Counted from the first letter of the stretch, positions 24,314 to 32,522 are shown. The stretch: DNA of 41,253 nucleotides from an uncultured Bacteroidota bacterium (GCA_937861115.1 CALMBD010000014.1:1-41253); one strand, 5' to 3'. Notes: generated by a model from the letters alone, not told the origin. A program made the numbers and translations.

Positions 24314-25363
24314 TTATTTAACCTTGCCGCAGTTGTCTTCAATCTCTGTTTTGACCCTGCCGGGGTTTCTGAGAATATCGAAAAAGCCCTCCAAGTAGCC
24401 GGTTGCAGCCCGTTTTGCGCTTTTCGACAGGTCGGGAAAGTTTTCACAATGCTGGAGTATCGCCTCACGGTTGGCAATAAAGTGGTTGATTGCCGCCTTG
24501 TACTCGTCGGTACTCCGGCATTGCCCCATGTAAAAGCGTTCCTGCACGGAGTTGATGGGTATTTGTGGAGAGGGGAGGGCATAATCGGTACCCACCAACG
24601 CAGCATAGTCGAAATCGTATGCCACAGGGAAGATCGGCCCGTCGGGTTGCTGATAGAACACTTTGATGTTGTGCCGGTTGCGAACGCCCCAGTCGGTATT
24701 GCCGATCATGAATTCGAATAAGGCCATCCGGTCGTACGTCTCCGGGTCAAGGCTTTGGGTCGACACCACTTTCGGTTTCAACGGCCTGGCGTTGAGCCGG
24801 GCGGCCATTTCTCTTTCGCTTTCTATGAAAAAGGAGAAGCTGTTCAGGGCACTGCTTTTTTTGCCTGCGTTGGCAAACCGGATCTGGGCGGGTTTCACCC
24901 TGAAACTCTTGTCCGTGACAATATTGTACAACTGATAGGTCAGGCATTCCTTTCTCACCCATTCTTCGTCGAGGTTGGTGTTTTTGCAACTGGTGACCAG
25001 TTTCAGATCGCTGATGTGTGCGATGCTGTCATTTTCAGACGTTTCGGCGGAAAAGCGGATTTTAACGGGTGGGAAATGGCAGGTTTTCTTTCGCATATTG
25101 CCGCGCGCTGCTACCTGCACCTGGATGGTTTCAGCAATACTGTCGCCTACGAGAATCTTAAAAACAGCGGGTTGCCATTGTTCGTCGCCCCGGTCTTTTT
25201 TAAGCAGTTTCATGTCGGTCTCCAGCGTCACTACAAGCGGATCATATTGCTGAAGCCGGGCGAAGACGCCTTCGATGCCTTGCTCTGTGGACTGGGCAAA
25301 TAAGGAAAACGGGAGAAAGAGCCCCAGAATGAGGGTGCAGAAACTGGATCGCATTGTTTTCAA
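24314..25363 (-). CDS. Secreted protein with kinase-like (CotH/HipA-type) motifs
   Basis: The 349-residue protein has the signal peptide MRSSFCTLILGLFLPFSLFAQ. The middle reads QVAARGNMRKKTCHFPPVKIRF, resembling the N-terminal lobe of CotH-like proteins ('RG.s.~...~k~s~~ikf'). Later it has LFEFMIGNTDWGVRNRHNIKVF and FPVAYDFDYAALVGTDYALP. These resemble the catalytic-loop 'N-D-x-x-x-N-x-x' and the metal-binding 'DFD' of atypical kinases such as CotH, HipA and Fam20-type enzymes. If so, it may be a kinase acting in the periplasm or outside the cell. This is an inference from motif shape only. It lies 31 nt after the end of the 25703 gene on the same strand. Confidence 0.65.
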   Translation of the reverse strand: MKTMRSSFCTLILGLFLPFSLFAQSTEQGIEGVFARLQQYDPLVVTLETDMKLLKKDRGDEQWQPAVFKILVGDSIAETIQVQVAARGNMRKKTCHFPPVKIRFSAETSENDSIAHISDLKLVTSCKNTNLDEEWVRKECLTYQLYNIVTDKSFRVKPAQIRFANAGKKSSALNSFSFFIESEREMAARLNARPLKPKVVSTQSLDPETYDRMALFEFMIGNTDWGVRNRHNIKVFYQQPDGPIFPVAYDFDYAALVGTDYALPSPQIPINSVQERFYMGQCRSTDEYKAAINHFIANREAILQHCENFPDLSKSAKRAATGYLEGFFDILRNPGRVKTEIEDNCGKVK

Positions 25364-25394
25364 GTGGTGGTTGGTGACGCAAAACCGGGTGAAG

Positions 25395-25703
25395 TCAGTT
25401 CACCGAAAAAGCAGGCGCAAAAGGATTAGCGGCATTGAAGAACGTCAGTTCGTTGATGCTTACGTTCATGTAACGGGTAAGGGGCAGGGTCTGGATGAGT
25501 TGCATCAGTTCTGATTCCGAATGTACGGAAAACACTGCCCAAAGCTTGGAGTTTTCAAGGGAAAGGGCATAGTTGAGAATCTTTCCTTCATTGAGCAGCC
25601 GGCTGACTGCTGCGCGTTGATGAGGAATGCGGCTGACGAATTCCTCAGTCAATTCTTTGGGCATGGTAAAATCAACCATGAATTGGATTAGACTGGATTC
25701 CAT
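25395..25703 (-). CDS. Muconolactone-isomerase-like small protein
   Basis: A 102-residue cytoplasmic protein. The pattern FMVDFTMPKELTEEFVSRIPHQRAAVSRLLNEGKILNYALSLENSKLWAVFSVHSESELMQLIQTLPLTRYM (shown in family form; see residues 8-78) fits a single ferredoxin-like dimeric alpha/beta-barrel domain related to muconolactone isomerase or YCII-type proteins. No catabolic genes are nearby, so a role in aromatic degradation is not implied. Homologues in Bacteroidota are usually unannotated. Confidence 0.7.
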   Translation of the reverse strand: MESSLIQFMVDFTMPKELTEEFVSRIPHQRAAVSRLLNEGKILNYALSLENSKLWAVFSVHSESELMQLIQTLPLTRYMNVSINELTFFNAANPFAPAFSVN

Positions 25704-25772
25704 GTATGTTGCCTGATTATGAACGGGTTGTGATAGCAGTATCCCGGGGTGCGCAATGGATCAATGGTCGAA

Positions 25773-25780
25773 CAAATATA
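25773..25780 (-). promoter_or_regulatory. Candidate -7 box of the 25703 gene
   Basis: Reads TATATTTG on the minus strand, matching TAnnTTTG, in a very AT-rich stretch. No TTTG is seen at the right distance upstream. The transcript would have an untranslated leader of about 65 nt. Confidence 0.4.
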
Positions 25781-25918
25781 ATACAAATTTGATATAAAAC
25801 GCAGCCCCTGACGTGCAGGTTGTATGGTACTGTTCAAAAACTGTGCAAATTTTACAAAACGGCGGGCATAACTGCCAATCCGTCAGGTATATTTAACGAA
25901 AATAAAACACTGTAACAA

Positions 25919-25949
25919 CAAGGGAGCGACCGAACAGGCCGCTCCCTTG
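25919..25949 (-). terminator. Intrinsic terminator of the repeat-protein gene
   Basis: CAAGGGAGCG and CGCTCCCTTG (25919-25928 and 25940-25949) form a 10-bp stem with an 11-nt loop, about 30 nt past the stop codon. On the minus strand it is followed by TTGTTAC, a weak T run. It lies between two minus-strand genes. Confidence 0.65.
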
Positions 25950-25980
25950 CAAAAATATTCAGATAAGAACGGGAGTCGAA

Positions 25981-27360
25981 TTAGTAGTTGACGCCCAATG
26001 CCTTGAGGGTCTCGAAATCGAGGTTGCCGACGGGCAGACCTTTGTCTCTCTGGAATTTCGTGAGTGCTGCTTTGGTGCGCGTACCCATTACGTTATCGAC
26101 GGGGCCCGGATCGTAGCCCGCTTTTACGAGCGCATCCTGGATCTGGCGGATGGTGTAACCGGTAACTTTTTCGCCGCAAAGCACTTCACGCCATTCGGTG
26201 AAACCGCCGGGTTTTACGAGGCGGCGCTTGGTGACGGTGGTGTACTCCGCAGGGATGGTTTCCGTGCGTGTGGTAGCGGCTGCTTTTACGGTCTTCAGTG
26301 TTACCGTTTTGTATTCAGCCGGGATCACCTCTTCGCGCGTGGTAGCCGGCGCTTTGATCACCTGCTTGGTAACCGTGGCGTATTCAGCCGGGATTTCCTC
26401 TTCGCGGACCGTGGCCGGCGTTTTCAGCACCTGCTTTTTCACAGTGGCGTATTCGGCCGGGATCACCTCCTCGCGGGTGGTTGCCGGTGTTTTTACCTTG
26501 CGGACCGTCATCGCTTTGTATTCGGCCGGGATTACTTCCTCGCGGGTGGTTGCCGGCGTTTTTACTTTGCGAACGGTGCGTGTAGCCATTTTGGCCGGAA
26601 CCTGGATGGTTTTGGTGCAACCGGCGTCGGCAACACCCGAACCGTCGCAACCCTTGTTTACGCGCTTGGTGATGGTCTGGTATTCAGCCGGTACTTCAAC
26701 AAGACACCATACGAGGCAATCGTCGGGATTGGCGCTCAGGCAGTTGGCATCGGCCTTTTTCTTCACCCATTTGGTGGAAGCGGGTTTGATTTCGACGCGC
26801 TCGGTGACGGTTTCGTATTTCGGCTGGAGCACTTCTGTTTTGGTGTAAGCGGGCTCTGACTCGTAAGTTTCGGTAACGGTTTCATAAACGGCCGGTACTT
26901 CTACAAGGCGCTTGGATTCGGGCTTTACCATGACCTGCTCCGAAACAGTTTCGTATTCGGCCGGTACGCTGATGAGCCGCTTGCTTTCCGGCTTGATCAT
27001 CACGCGCTCGTCGACGGTCTCATACTGTGCTGGTACGGGAATAAGGCGTTTGCTGGCTGCCTTTACTACAACCTTTTCCGTTACGGTTTCGTATTGCGCC
27101 GGAACGGCGATAATACGCTTGCTTTCGGCCTTTACCAACTGCTGTTCCGTTTTGTTTGCGTATTCGGCAGGGATCGGAATCGTGCGGGTGGCAGCCGGCT
27201 TTACCATCACCTGTTCGGTGACGTTCTCATATTGGTCAGGGATGTGACATTTTGCATAACACTTGCCAGGTTGTGCATTTGGGGGTGCATCGCCGGGTTG
27301 CGCATTGGCGGCGAAAGCAACGCATATGAGAAAAAGGATGATTGAATTGAATTTTCTCAT
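25981..27360 (-). CDS. 23-residue tandem-repeat protein with C-terminal peptidoglycan-binding domain
   Basis: The 459-residue protein starts at ATG 27360 with signal peptide MRKFNSIILFLICVAFAANAQ. The frame continues upstream to 27414 without a signal. From residue 40 to about 385 there are 14 copies of a repeat of about 23 residues, model IPAEYATVTKQVIKAPATTR plus three residues. Two copies carry Cys-rich insertions (KKKADANCLSANPDDCLVWC and GCDGSGVADAGC). Residues 401-459 form a peptidoglycan-binding (PGBD1-type) helical domain: IRQIQDALVKAGYDPGPVDN, GTRTKAALTKFQRDKGL. The repeats are Thr/Val/Lys-rich and probably form beta strands in an extended rod. The protein is likely to sit in the periplasm or outer membrane and hold the cell wall. 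The family is uncharacterised as far as I know. Confidence 0.85.
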   Translation of the reverse strand: MRKFNSIILFLICVAFAANAQPGDAPPNAQPGKCYAKCHIPDQYENVTEQVMVKPAATRTIPIPAEYANKTEQQLVKAESKRIIAVPAQYETVTEKVVVKAASKRLIPVPAQYETVDERVMIKPESKRLISVPAEYETVSEQVMVKPESKRLVEVPAVYETVTETYESEPAYTKTEVLQPKYETVTERVEIKPASTKWVKKKADANCLSANPDDCLVWCLVEVPAEYQTITKRVNKGCDGSGVADAGCTKTIQVPAKMATRTVRKVKTPATTREEVIPAEYKAMTVRKVKTPATTREEVIPAEYATVKKQVLKTPATVREEEIPAEYATVTKQVIKAPATTREEVIPAEYKTVTLKTVKAAATTRTETIPAEYTTVTKRRLVKPGGFTEWREVLCGEKVTGYTIRQIQDALVKAGYDPGPVDNVMGTRTKAALTKFQRDKGLPVGNLDFETLKALGVNY

Positions 27361-27447
27361 GACTTGAATCGGATTGGTGAACATGAATGTTTGAATTTGG
27401 AATGTTTTACTCATTCTTAAGTTTAGTTAAAAAGGATGCATTCAGGG

Positions 27448-27455
27448 CAAAAGTA
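27448..27455 (-). promoter_or_regulatory. -7 box of the repeat-protein gene
   Basis: Reads TACTTTTG on the minus strand, a perfect TAnnTTTG, about 88 nt before ATG 27360. No TTTG is found at the -33 position. Confidence 0.5.
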
Positions 27456-27515
27456 ATCGAATGAGCCCAGAAATGCGGATAAAGCAGTGTGAATTTTTAG
27501 GCAATACGGATGACA

Positions 27516-28724
27516 TCAGGTCAGTTTTTTGGGATAACAAATGAAGTGCTTCGTAACTATTTGAGTGTAAGGCGGAACGTCCGAACATTCAGTTATTGGA
27601 AGTACCTCGCCGCTTTTAAAAAGAATTCTGATCTGGTCCGCAGCATCGTCATAGGCGCGGTTGCTCTCCGATCCCGTATATACAAAATGTTCAGGTATGG
27701 CCTGTTCTCCCAGCACCTGCCTGACCCGCGCGCGCAAGGCATCGCGATAATCGGCAGGCACTTGCCTGTTGTGCCATTCCAGGCGAAACAAGTGTCTGTC
27801 AAGAAGGCTCTTCGACAAAAAAGAGAGGGTAAAGTCGTCGGCTTCCGACCAGTATTTTATTGCAGCGGTGACGTCGTTGTCGTCAAGGAGGGCAAAGTGA
27901 AAGAGCGATTCGATTGGTTCGATTTTCCCGCTGTTGTCCCGGTACAAAAACCAGGCCAGATGGCGGGGCGCTTCCAAACGGACGCCTTCGAGGGCCAGTT
28001 CGCGTGCGCGTTGCAGGGTGTGAATCAGCATTTGCTCGGCCGCCACGCCTGTTTTGTGGAGGTACACCTGCCAGTACATCAGACGCCGGGCAATCAGGAA
28101 TTTTTCGATGCTGTATATGCCTTTTTCTTCCACCACCAGTTCGCCTTTGTGCACCGCCAGCATCTTGATAATCCGGTCGTAACCGATGACGCCCTCGCTC
28201 ACACCGGTAAAAAAGCTGTCGCGATTCAGGTAGTCCATCCGGTCCATATCCAACTGTCCCGACACCAACTGGTGCAAAAACTTTTTGGGATATCGGTCAT
28301 TAAATATAGCGATGGCGAGCGACAACCTGCCGTCAAACTGCCGGTTCAGGTCTTCCATCAGCAGGGTGGATACCTCTTCGTGGTGCAAATCGAGCAACAC
28401 ATGTTCGAGTGCATGCGAAAAGGGACCGTGTCCGACATCGTGCAGCAATATAGCGGCGCTGACGGCTTCCGCCTCCTCGGCCGTGATCGTGGCGCCTTTG
28501 GAACGCAGCATTTCAATGGCCTCCTGGGTAAGATGCAGGGCCCCCAGGGCGTGGTGAAAACGGGTGTGCATGGCGCCGGGATACACATAGGGCGCCAAGC
28601 CCAGTTGCCGGATGCGTCGCAACCGCTGAAAATAGGGATGATCAATCAGGTCGAGCAGCAGGCCGTAAGGCACCGACACAAACCCGTAAACGGGGTCGTT
28701 GAATATTTTTTTTCGGCTGGTCAT
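27516..28724 (-). CDS. HD-domain phosphohydrolase (dNTPase-like)
   Basis: The 402-residue cytoplasmic protein starts at ATG 28724 (MTSRKKIFNDPVYGFVSVP). The metal-binding HD signature is spread over YVYPGAMHTRFHHALGALHL, AAILLHDVGHGPFSHALEH and LVSGQLDMDRMDYLNRDSFFTGV. This is the arrangement of SAMHD1/dGTPase-like enzymes, which hydrolyse dNTPs to nucleosides and triphosphate. Most Bacteroidota carry one such gene of this length; the substrate has not been shown. It has its own promoter at 28748-28779 and runs away from porX. Confidence 0.9.
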   Translation of the reverse strand: MTSRKKIFNDPVYGFVSVPYGLLLDLIDHPYFQRLRRIRQLGLAPYVYPGAMHTRFHHALGALHLTQEAIEMLRSKGATITAEEAEAVSAAILLHDVGHGPFSHALEHVLLDLHHEEVSTLLMEDLNRQFDGRLSLAIAIFNDRYPKKFLHQLVSGQLDMDRMDYLNRDSFFTGVSEGVIGYDRIIKMLAVHKGELVVEEKGIYSIEKFLIARRLMYWQVYLHKTGVAAEQMLIHTLQRARELALEGVRLEAPRHLAWFLYRDNSGKIEPIESLFHFALLDDNDVTAAIKYWSEADDFTLSFLSKSLLDRHLFRLEWHNRQVPADYRDALRARVRQVLGEQAIPEHFVYTGSESNRAYDDAADQIRILFKSGEVLPITECSDVPPYTQIVTKHFICYPKKLT

Positions 28725-28747
28725 CAGTAATCGGATGAAGGTTGGCA

Positions 28748-28779
28748 CAAAGTTGCGTATTCGTGCGGGCGCTGTCAAA
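28748..28779 (-). promoter_or_regulatory. Promoter of the HD-domain gene
   Basis: On the minus strand: TTTG at 28779-28776, spacer of exactly 20 nt, CAACTTTG at 28755-28748 (one mismatch to TAnnTTTG). The start of transcription would be near 28742, some 18 nt before the ATG. Confidence 0.65.
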
Positions 28780-28884
28780 TTAGTTTTCAACAACCGAAAA
28801 TAAGCTGTTAGGCGACAGCGTTCCCAAACATACCAAAGGGTGAGGCAGGAACATATTTGAACGGATATGCAAATTCCAAAACGG

Positions 28885-28916
28885 TCTGATAAAGACCTGT
28901 ATTAATGTTACATTTG
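28885..28916 (+). promoter_or_regulatory. porX promoter
   Basis: TCTG at 28885-28888 (one mismatch), 20 nt spacer, TACATTTG at 28909-28916 (perfect TAnnTTTG). The transcript would carry about 66 nt before the porX ATG. Confidence 0.65.
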
Positions 28917-28987
28917 GCCCATTCCCTTTTTTTCATTCATCATCACAAAATCATTACCCCCTTAACCATCTTTAATACATTCACCCT

Positions 28988-30547
28988 ATGGATAAAATCA
29001 AAATACTCTGGGCCGACGACGAGATTGATCTGCTCAAGCCCCACCTGATGTTTTTGCAAAGCAAAGGCTATGATGTAGTGACGGCCTCCAACGGCCACGA
29101 CGCAGTGGAAACTTACCTGGAACAGGCCGGCGAAATCGACGTGGTTTTTCTGGATGAAAGCATGCCCGGCCTCACCGGCCTCGAGGTATTGCCAAAAATC
29201 AAGGAGATCAACGCACTGGTGCCGGTGGTCATGATCACCAAAAACGAAGCCGAACACGTGATGGAAGAAGCCATCGGTTCGCAGATATCCGACTACCTGA
29301 TCAAGCCGGTCAACCCCAACCAGATACTGCTGACGCTTAAAAAGATCATCGACAACAAACGGCTCGTCCGGGAAAAAACGGCGATGGACTACCAGCAGGA
29401 GTTTCGCCAGATCTTTATGCAGATCACCGGCGGCCTCGACCATGCGGAATGGGTAGATGCCTATAAAAAGATCGTCAACTGGGAGCTCCGCCTCGACAAC
29501 AACCAGGCAGAGGTGGGCGATATCCTGTCGCAGCAGAAAGAACAGGCCAATACCGAGTTCTCCAAATTTGTCGGAAAAAACTACTTCGACTGGGTGGATA
29601 AAAACAAGGAATCCGGTCCGGTGATGTCGCACTCCATGATGCGCAAGCATATCTTTCCGCATATTGGCAGCGAAGTGCCGACGATCGTGCTCCTGCTCGA
29701 CAACCTGCGCTTCGACCAGTGGAAAGTGATCGAGCCTTTCATCAACGAGATGTTCCGCACGGAAAACGAAGGCTACTTCTTCAGCATCCTGCCTACGGCT
29801 ACCCAGTACAGCCGCAACTCCATTTTTGCCGGGATGATGCCCGCCGATATTGAAGCGGCATTCCCCGACAAGTGGAAAAACGACACGGACGAGGGAGGGA
29901 AGAACCTGTTCGAAGATTTCTTCCTCGGCAAACAACTCGAACGCACCTTCCGAAAAGGGGTCAAATGGGAGTATATCAAGGTGACCAACGTCCAGCACGG
30001 CAAAGACCTGGTCGACGACATCCTGCACACGCTCAACAACGACCTGACGGTGATCGTGTACAACTTTATCGATATGCTTTCGCATGCCCGCACCGAAATG
30101 GAGGTACTCAAGGAACTTGCCGGCGATGAACGCGCCTACCGCTCGCTTACCCGCTCGTGGTTTGTGCACAGCCCGTTATGGGCCGCCCTGCAAAAACTGG
30201 AAGGCCGCGACGTGCAGCTCTTTGTCACCACCGATCACGGTACCATCCGCGTAAATACACCCTCCAAGGTGGTCGGCGATCGCGAAACAACCACCAACCT
30301 GCGTTATAAAGTAGGCCGAAACCTCCAGTACGAGCGCCGCGACGTACTGGAAGTGCGCGACCCCAAACAGGCCGGCCTGCCGCGCCCCAACATCAGCAGC
30401 ACGTTTATTTTTGCAAAAGAAGACTGCTTTTTCCTGTACCCGAACAACTACAACCACTTCCACAATTACTACAAGAATACCTTTCAGCACGGAGGTATCA
30501 GTCTGGAAGAAATGATCTGCCCGATCGTGCGGCTGCGGAGCAAGTAG
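28988..30547 (+). CDS. porX: Response regulator PorX with PglZ-type phosphatase domain
   Basis: The 519-residue protein matches PorX of Porphyromonas and Flavobacterium in length and architecture. Residues 1-120 are a receiver domain: acidic pocket WADDE (Asp10, Asp11), phosphorylated Asp56 in VFLDESMPGL, then VVMITKNEAEHV and DYLIKPVNP. A helical linker follows. The rest is a PglZ domain of the alkaline-phosphatase superfamily: VLLLDNLRFDQW, LPTATQYSRNSIFAGMMP, VYNFIDMLSHARTE, LFVTTDHGTIRV and FQHGGISLEEMICPIV carry the metal ligands and nucleophile. PorX with sensor PorY and sigma factor SigP controls T9SS genes, and the PglZ domain has been reported to cleave oligonucleotides. Several T9SS cargo genes lie in this window. 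No porY is near. Confidence 0.93.
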   Translation: MDKIKILWADDEIDLLKPHLMFLQSKGYDVVTASNGHDAVETYLEQAGEIDVVFLDESMPGLTGLEVLPKIKEINALVPVVMITKNEAEHVMEEAIGSQISDYLIKPVNPNQILLTLKKIIDNKRLVREKTAMDYQQEFRQIFMQITGGLDHAEWVDAYKKIVNWELRLDNNQAEVGDILSQQKEQANTEFSKFVGKNYFDWVDKNKESGPVMSHSMMRKHIFPHIGSEVPTIVLLLDNLRFDQWKVIEPFINEMFRTENEGYFFSILPTATQYSRNSIFAGMMPADIEAAFPDKWKNDTDEGGKNLFEDFFLGKQLERTFRKGVKWEYIKVTNVQHGKDLVDDILHTLNNDLTVIVYNFIDMLSHARTEMEVLKELAGDERAYRSLTRSWFVHSPLWAALQKLEGRDVQLFVTTDHGTIRVNTPSKVVGDRETTTNLRYKVGRNLQYERRDVLEVRDPKQAGLPRPNISSTFIFAKEDCFFLYPNNYNHFHNYYKNTFQHGGISLEEMICPIVRLRSK

Positions 30548-30602
30548 CCTTGAAGCGTGGTCCGGGTGTTTTCCCTTCCGGACAGGGGTTTGTCATGTTA
30601 TG

Positions 30603-30631
30603 GTGGCACACGGGCATTACCCGTGTGCCAC
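30603..30631 (+). terminator. Intrinsic terminator after porX
   Basis: GTGGCACACGGG (30603-30614) and CCCGTGTGCCAC (30620-30631) form a perfect 12-bp stem with loop CATTA, followed by an AATTTTTA run. It lies 56 nt after the porX stop and just past the end of the convergent DUF1569 gene, which it may serve as well. Confidence 0.85.
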
Positions 30632-30640
30632 TGCTAATTT

Positions 30641-31090
30641 TTATCCCCCAAACTGCCTCAAATGATGGTCGAGGTGCTTCCACATGCCGATGCTCCATTC
30701 GTCGGGCGTCAATTCCCCGAAAAACGGATGCGGGTGTGTGGTTACGTTTCCGGCCCCGCCCTGATGAAATTTTTGTACCTGACTGATCAACTGTGCCTTT
30801 TCCCGATCAAAATCGAGCGATTCGGCCTTGTTTATGGCGCGGCTGGTCGGACTGTTTTTCTCAAAAGGCTCTTTGTCCGAATATTTTGACCGGAAAAAAC
30901 GGCCGATCAGCCGCCCGATGAAGGCGCGAGGCGGGTTGATCTCGCCGGAAGCCATTTTCAAAGCCCCGGTGCAATGGTTCAGCATTTGTACGACTTCCAT
31001 TTGGCCCCATTGGCGTTGAGCGTCCGGCTGGATATTTTCGATACGCCGGAGTATGTCCTGCATGTCCGTTGGGGAGAAAAGGTTGTTCAT
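30641..31090 (-). CDS. DUF1569 (DinB-superfamily) protein
   Basis: The 149-residue protein has RIENIQPDAQRQWGQMEVVQMLNHCTGALKMASGE (residues of about 16-50; His in the first ligand position), KPEPFEKN-like segment KYSDKEPFEKNSPTSR, and a C-terminal HPFFGELTPDEWSIGMWKHLDHHLRQFGG. These carry the conserved His residues and the WxxxxWxHxxHHLRQF end of DUF1569. It is predicted to be a four-helix bundle binding a metal. The substrate is unknown. It follows the DinB gene by 47 nt on the same strand. Confidence 0.88.
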   Translation of the reverse strand: MNNLFSPTDMQDILRRIENIQPDAQRQWGQMEVVQMLNHCTGALKMASGEINPPRAFIGRLIGRFFRSKYSDKEPFEKNSPTSRAINKAESLDFDREKAQLISQVQKFHQGGAGNVTTHPHPFFGELTPDEWSIGMWKHLDHHLRQFGG

Positions 31091-31137
31091 ACGAATAGGC
31101 TTGGTGTGAAGGATGTTGTTTTCAGACAGGTAAAGTT

Positions 31138-31638
31138 CTATGAAAAACTTGGATCATCCGCACTCGGTCCGTAACTGCCGGGGATGGGCACATCCAGCAG
31201 GCGCAGGTAAACGCCGAGTTGCGCCCGGTGGTGGATGATCTGGCTGAACGTCATACGGATAACGTCCATTTTGGGCGATACGCTGTAGATTGTATCCCCA
31301 TTGCGAAGCGTCCAGGGTTTGTTCAGGTGTTGTTCGTTTTCATCCACGAGTTGGGTTTTGCCGTCGGCCAGACTTTTTTCAAAATGCGCGAGCAATTCGG
31401 GGGTGTTGTTGATCTCCAAGGGTTGGTAAGGGTTCGACGCGAAGTCGAGTTCGTCTGTCGTGAGAATCATTGGGACCCAGGTCGGCAGTTCGGCGATATG
31501 CGTCGCCAGGCTCCGGATGTTCATGCTTTTGGGGTGCGGACGCCAGTCGTATTTATCGTCGGGCACGCAGGACAGCATTTTGCGGGTGGTACGGGCTTCT
31601 TGTTCCAGTTCATGGAGAAACAGTTGAATAATGGTCAT
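31138..31638 (-). CDS. DinB-family protein
   Basis: The 166-residue protein shows MLSCVPDDKYDWRPHPKSMN, IRSLATHIAELPTWVPMIL (first His ligand) and MTFSQIIHHRAQLGVYLRLLDVPIPGSYGPS (second and third His ligands, and the usual family ending). DinB-type bundles bind zinc or nickel and include thiol-dependent transferases, but most members, like this one, have no known reaction. Between it and the YafY-type regulator upstream lies an inverted repeat that may be an operator. Confidence 0.92.
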   Translation of the reverse strand: MTIIQLFLHELEQEARTTRKMLSCVPDDKYDWRPHPKSMNIRSLATHIAELPTWVPMILTTDELDFASNPYQPLEINNTPELLAHFEKSLADGKTQLVDENEQHLNKPWTLRNGDTIYSVSPKMDVIRMTFSQIIHHRAQLGVYLRLLDVPIPGSYGPSADDPSFS

Positions 31639-31683
31639 TTTGCATCAATTTATGGTGAAGAATGATGCAAAGGAAACGGCGCT

Positions 31684-31705
31684 CACTGACAGCCTTATGT
31701 CAGTG
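31684..31705. promoter_or_regulatory. Candidate operator between the WYL regulator and dinB-like gene
   Basis: CACTGACA and TGTCAGTG (31684-31691 and 31698-31705) form a perfect 8-bp inverted repeat with 6-nt centre GCCTTA. A second one, TTTGCATCA (31639-31647) and TGATGCAAA (31663-31671), lies directly before the DinB start codon. A weak -7 box (TTCCTTTG on the minus strand) lies between them and partly overlaps the second. The placement suits a repressor site for the adjacent YafY-type regulator, but this is inferred. Confidence 0.5.
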
Positions 31706-31740
31706 GATTTGACGCAACGTTTAAAAAAATAGAAAAAATA

Positions 31741-32454
31741 TCAGGCCGTCTCCCGCATCACCATTTCCTCCATGATCTTCAGATATTCGGCCAGGGCGAT
31801 GTGGTCTGTTTTTAGAAATGGCATCATCGTCGCGGCCAGCCGCCGGATGCGCGAGGTGCGGAAATCGCGGTAGTCGTTGCGCAGATGACACCAGGCGATC
31901 AGGTGCCAGTTGAGCGAATAAAAGGTCAGGCCGATGGGTTCTACTTCACGGGTACTGGTTTCTCCACCGGAGGTTTCGTATTCGATCCGGAGGATGGTTT
32001 TCCCGACGATCGCGTTCTGGATGGTGGTCAGGTAACTGGTATCCGGTAACATGTGGGCATATATTTCCGGAATGAAATGCGCTGTTTGTGCCTGTATCTG
32101 CTCGAAGTTTTTTCGCTGCAGGTTGCCCAGTACCATCTTGATTTTCGAGAGCGCCGTTCCGAAATGCTGCCGGGTCGATTTATCGGAGAAACGCGTGACC
32201 AGCGGTTCGAGCAAGGCCAGGGTATTGGCCTCCTCCATCGTGAGCGATACCGGTGGCAGAAAGTAACCTTCGGTGATAAAATACCCTTTCCCGGCTTCGA
32301 AACCGACAGGCACTCCGATCTCGCCCATAGCCCGCAGGTCGCGGAATACGGTGCGCACACTGGTATTGAAGTGCGCGGCAATGGCCTCGGCGGTCATGTA
32401 TTTTTTCGATTGCAGGGCAGTCACGATGCCCATGAGGCGGTCAACCCGGTTCAT
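31741..32454 (-). CDS. YafY-family transcriptional regulator (HTH + WYL)
   Basis: The 237-residue protein starts at ATG 32454 (MNRVDRLMGIVTALQSKKYM). Residues 1 to about 60 are a DeoR/HTH_11-like winged helix (TAEAIAAHFNTSVRTVFRDLRAMGEIG). The WYL domain covers roughly residues 130-220, with VEPIGLTFYSLNWHLIAWCHLRNDYRDFRTSRI holding the ligand-binding core. The Trp-Tyr-Leu motif itself reads NWHLIAW. WYL domains sense nucleotides, DNA ends or small ligands. The two DinB-superfamily genes downstream on the same strand are its likely targets. The open frame continues upstream to 32577 without family similarity. Confidence 0.9.
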   Translation of the reverse strand: MNRVDRLMGIVTALQSKKYMTAEAIAAHFNTSVRTVFRDLRAMGEIGVPVGFEAGKGYFITEGYFLPPVSLTMEEANTLALLEPLVTRFSDKSTRQHFGTALSKIKMVLGNLQRKNFEQIQAQTAHFIPEIYAHMLPDTSYLTTIQNAIVGKTILRIEYETSGGETSTREVEPIGLTFYSLNWHLIAWCHLRNDYRDFRTSRIRRLAATMMPFLKTDHIALAEYLKIMEEMVMRETA

Positions 32455-32522
32455 ATCTGAAATTGAAAACTTTAATTGATTAACACAGGCTCGGCGTATG
32501 GCGTCTCGCCCGGGGCACATTT

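Noticed and set aside
27510-28730. 406-codon plus-strand frame opposite the HD-domain gene
   Set aside because: Shadow of the HD gene; no similarity to known proteins by eye.
1012-31638. A single T9SS locus or operon
   Set aside because: The cargo genes are scattered on both strands and separated by unrelated genes. They belong to one secretion route but not to one transcription unit.
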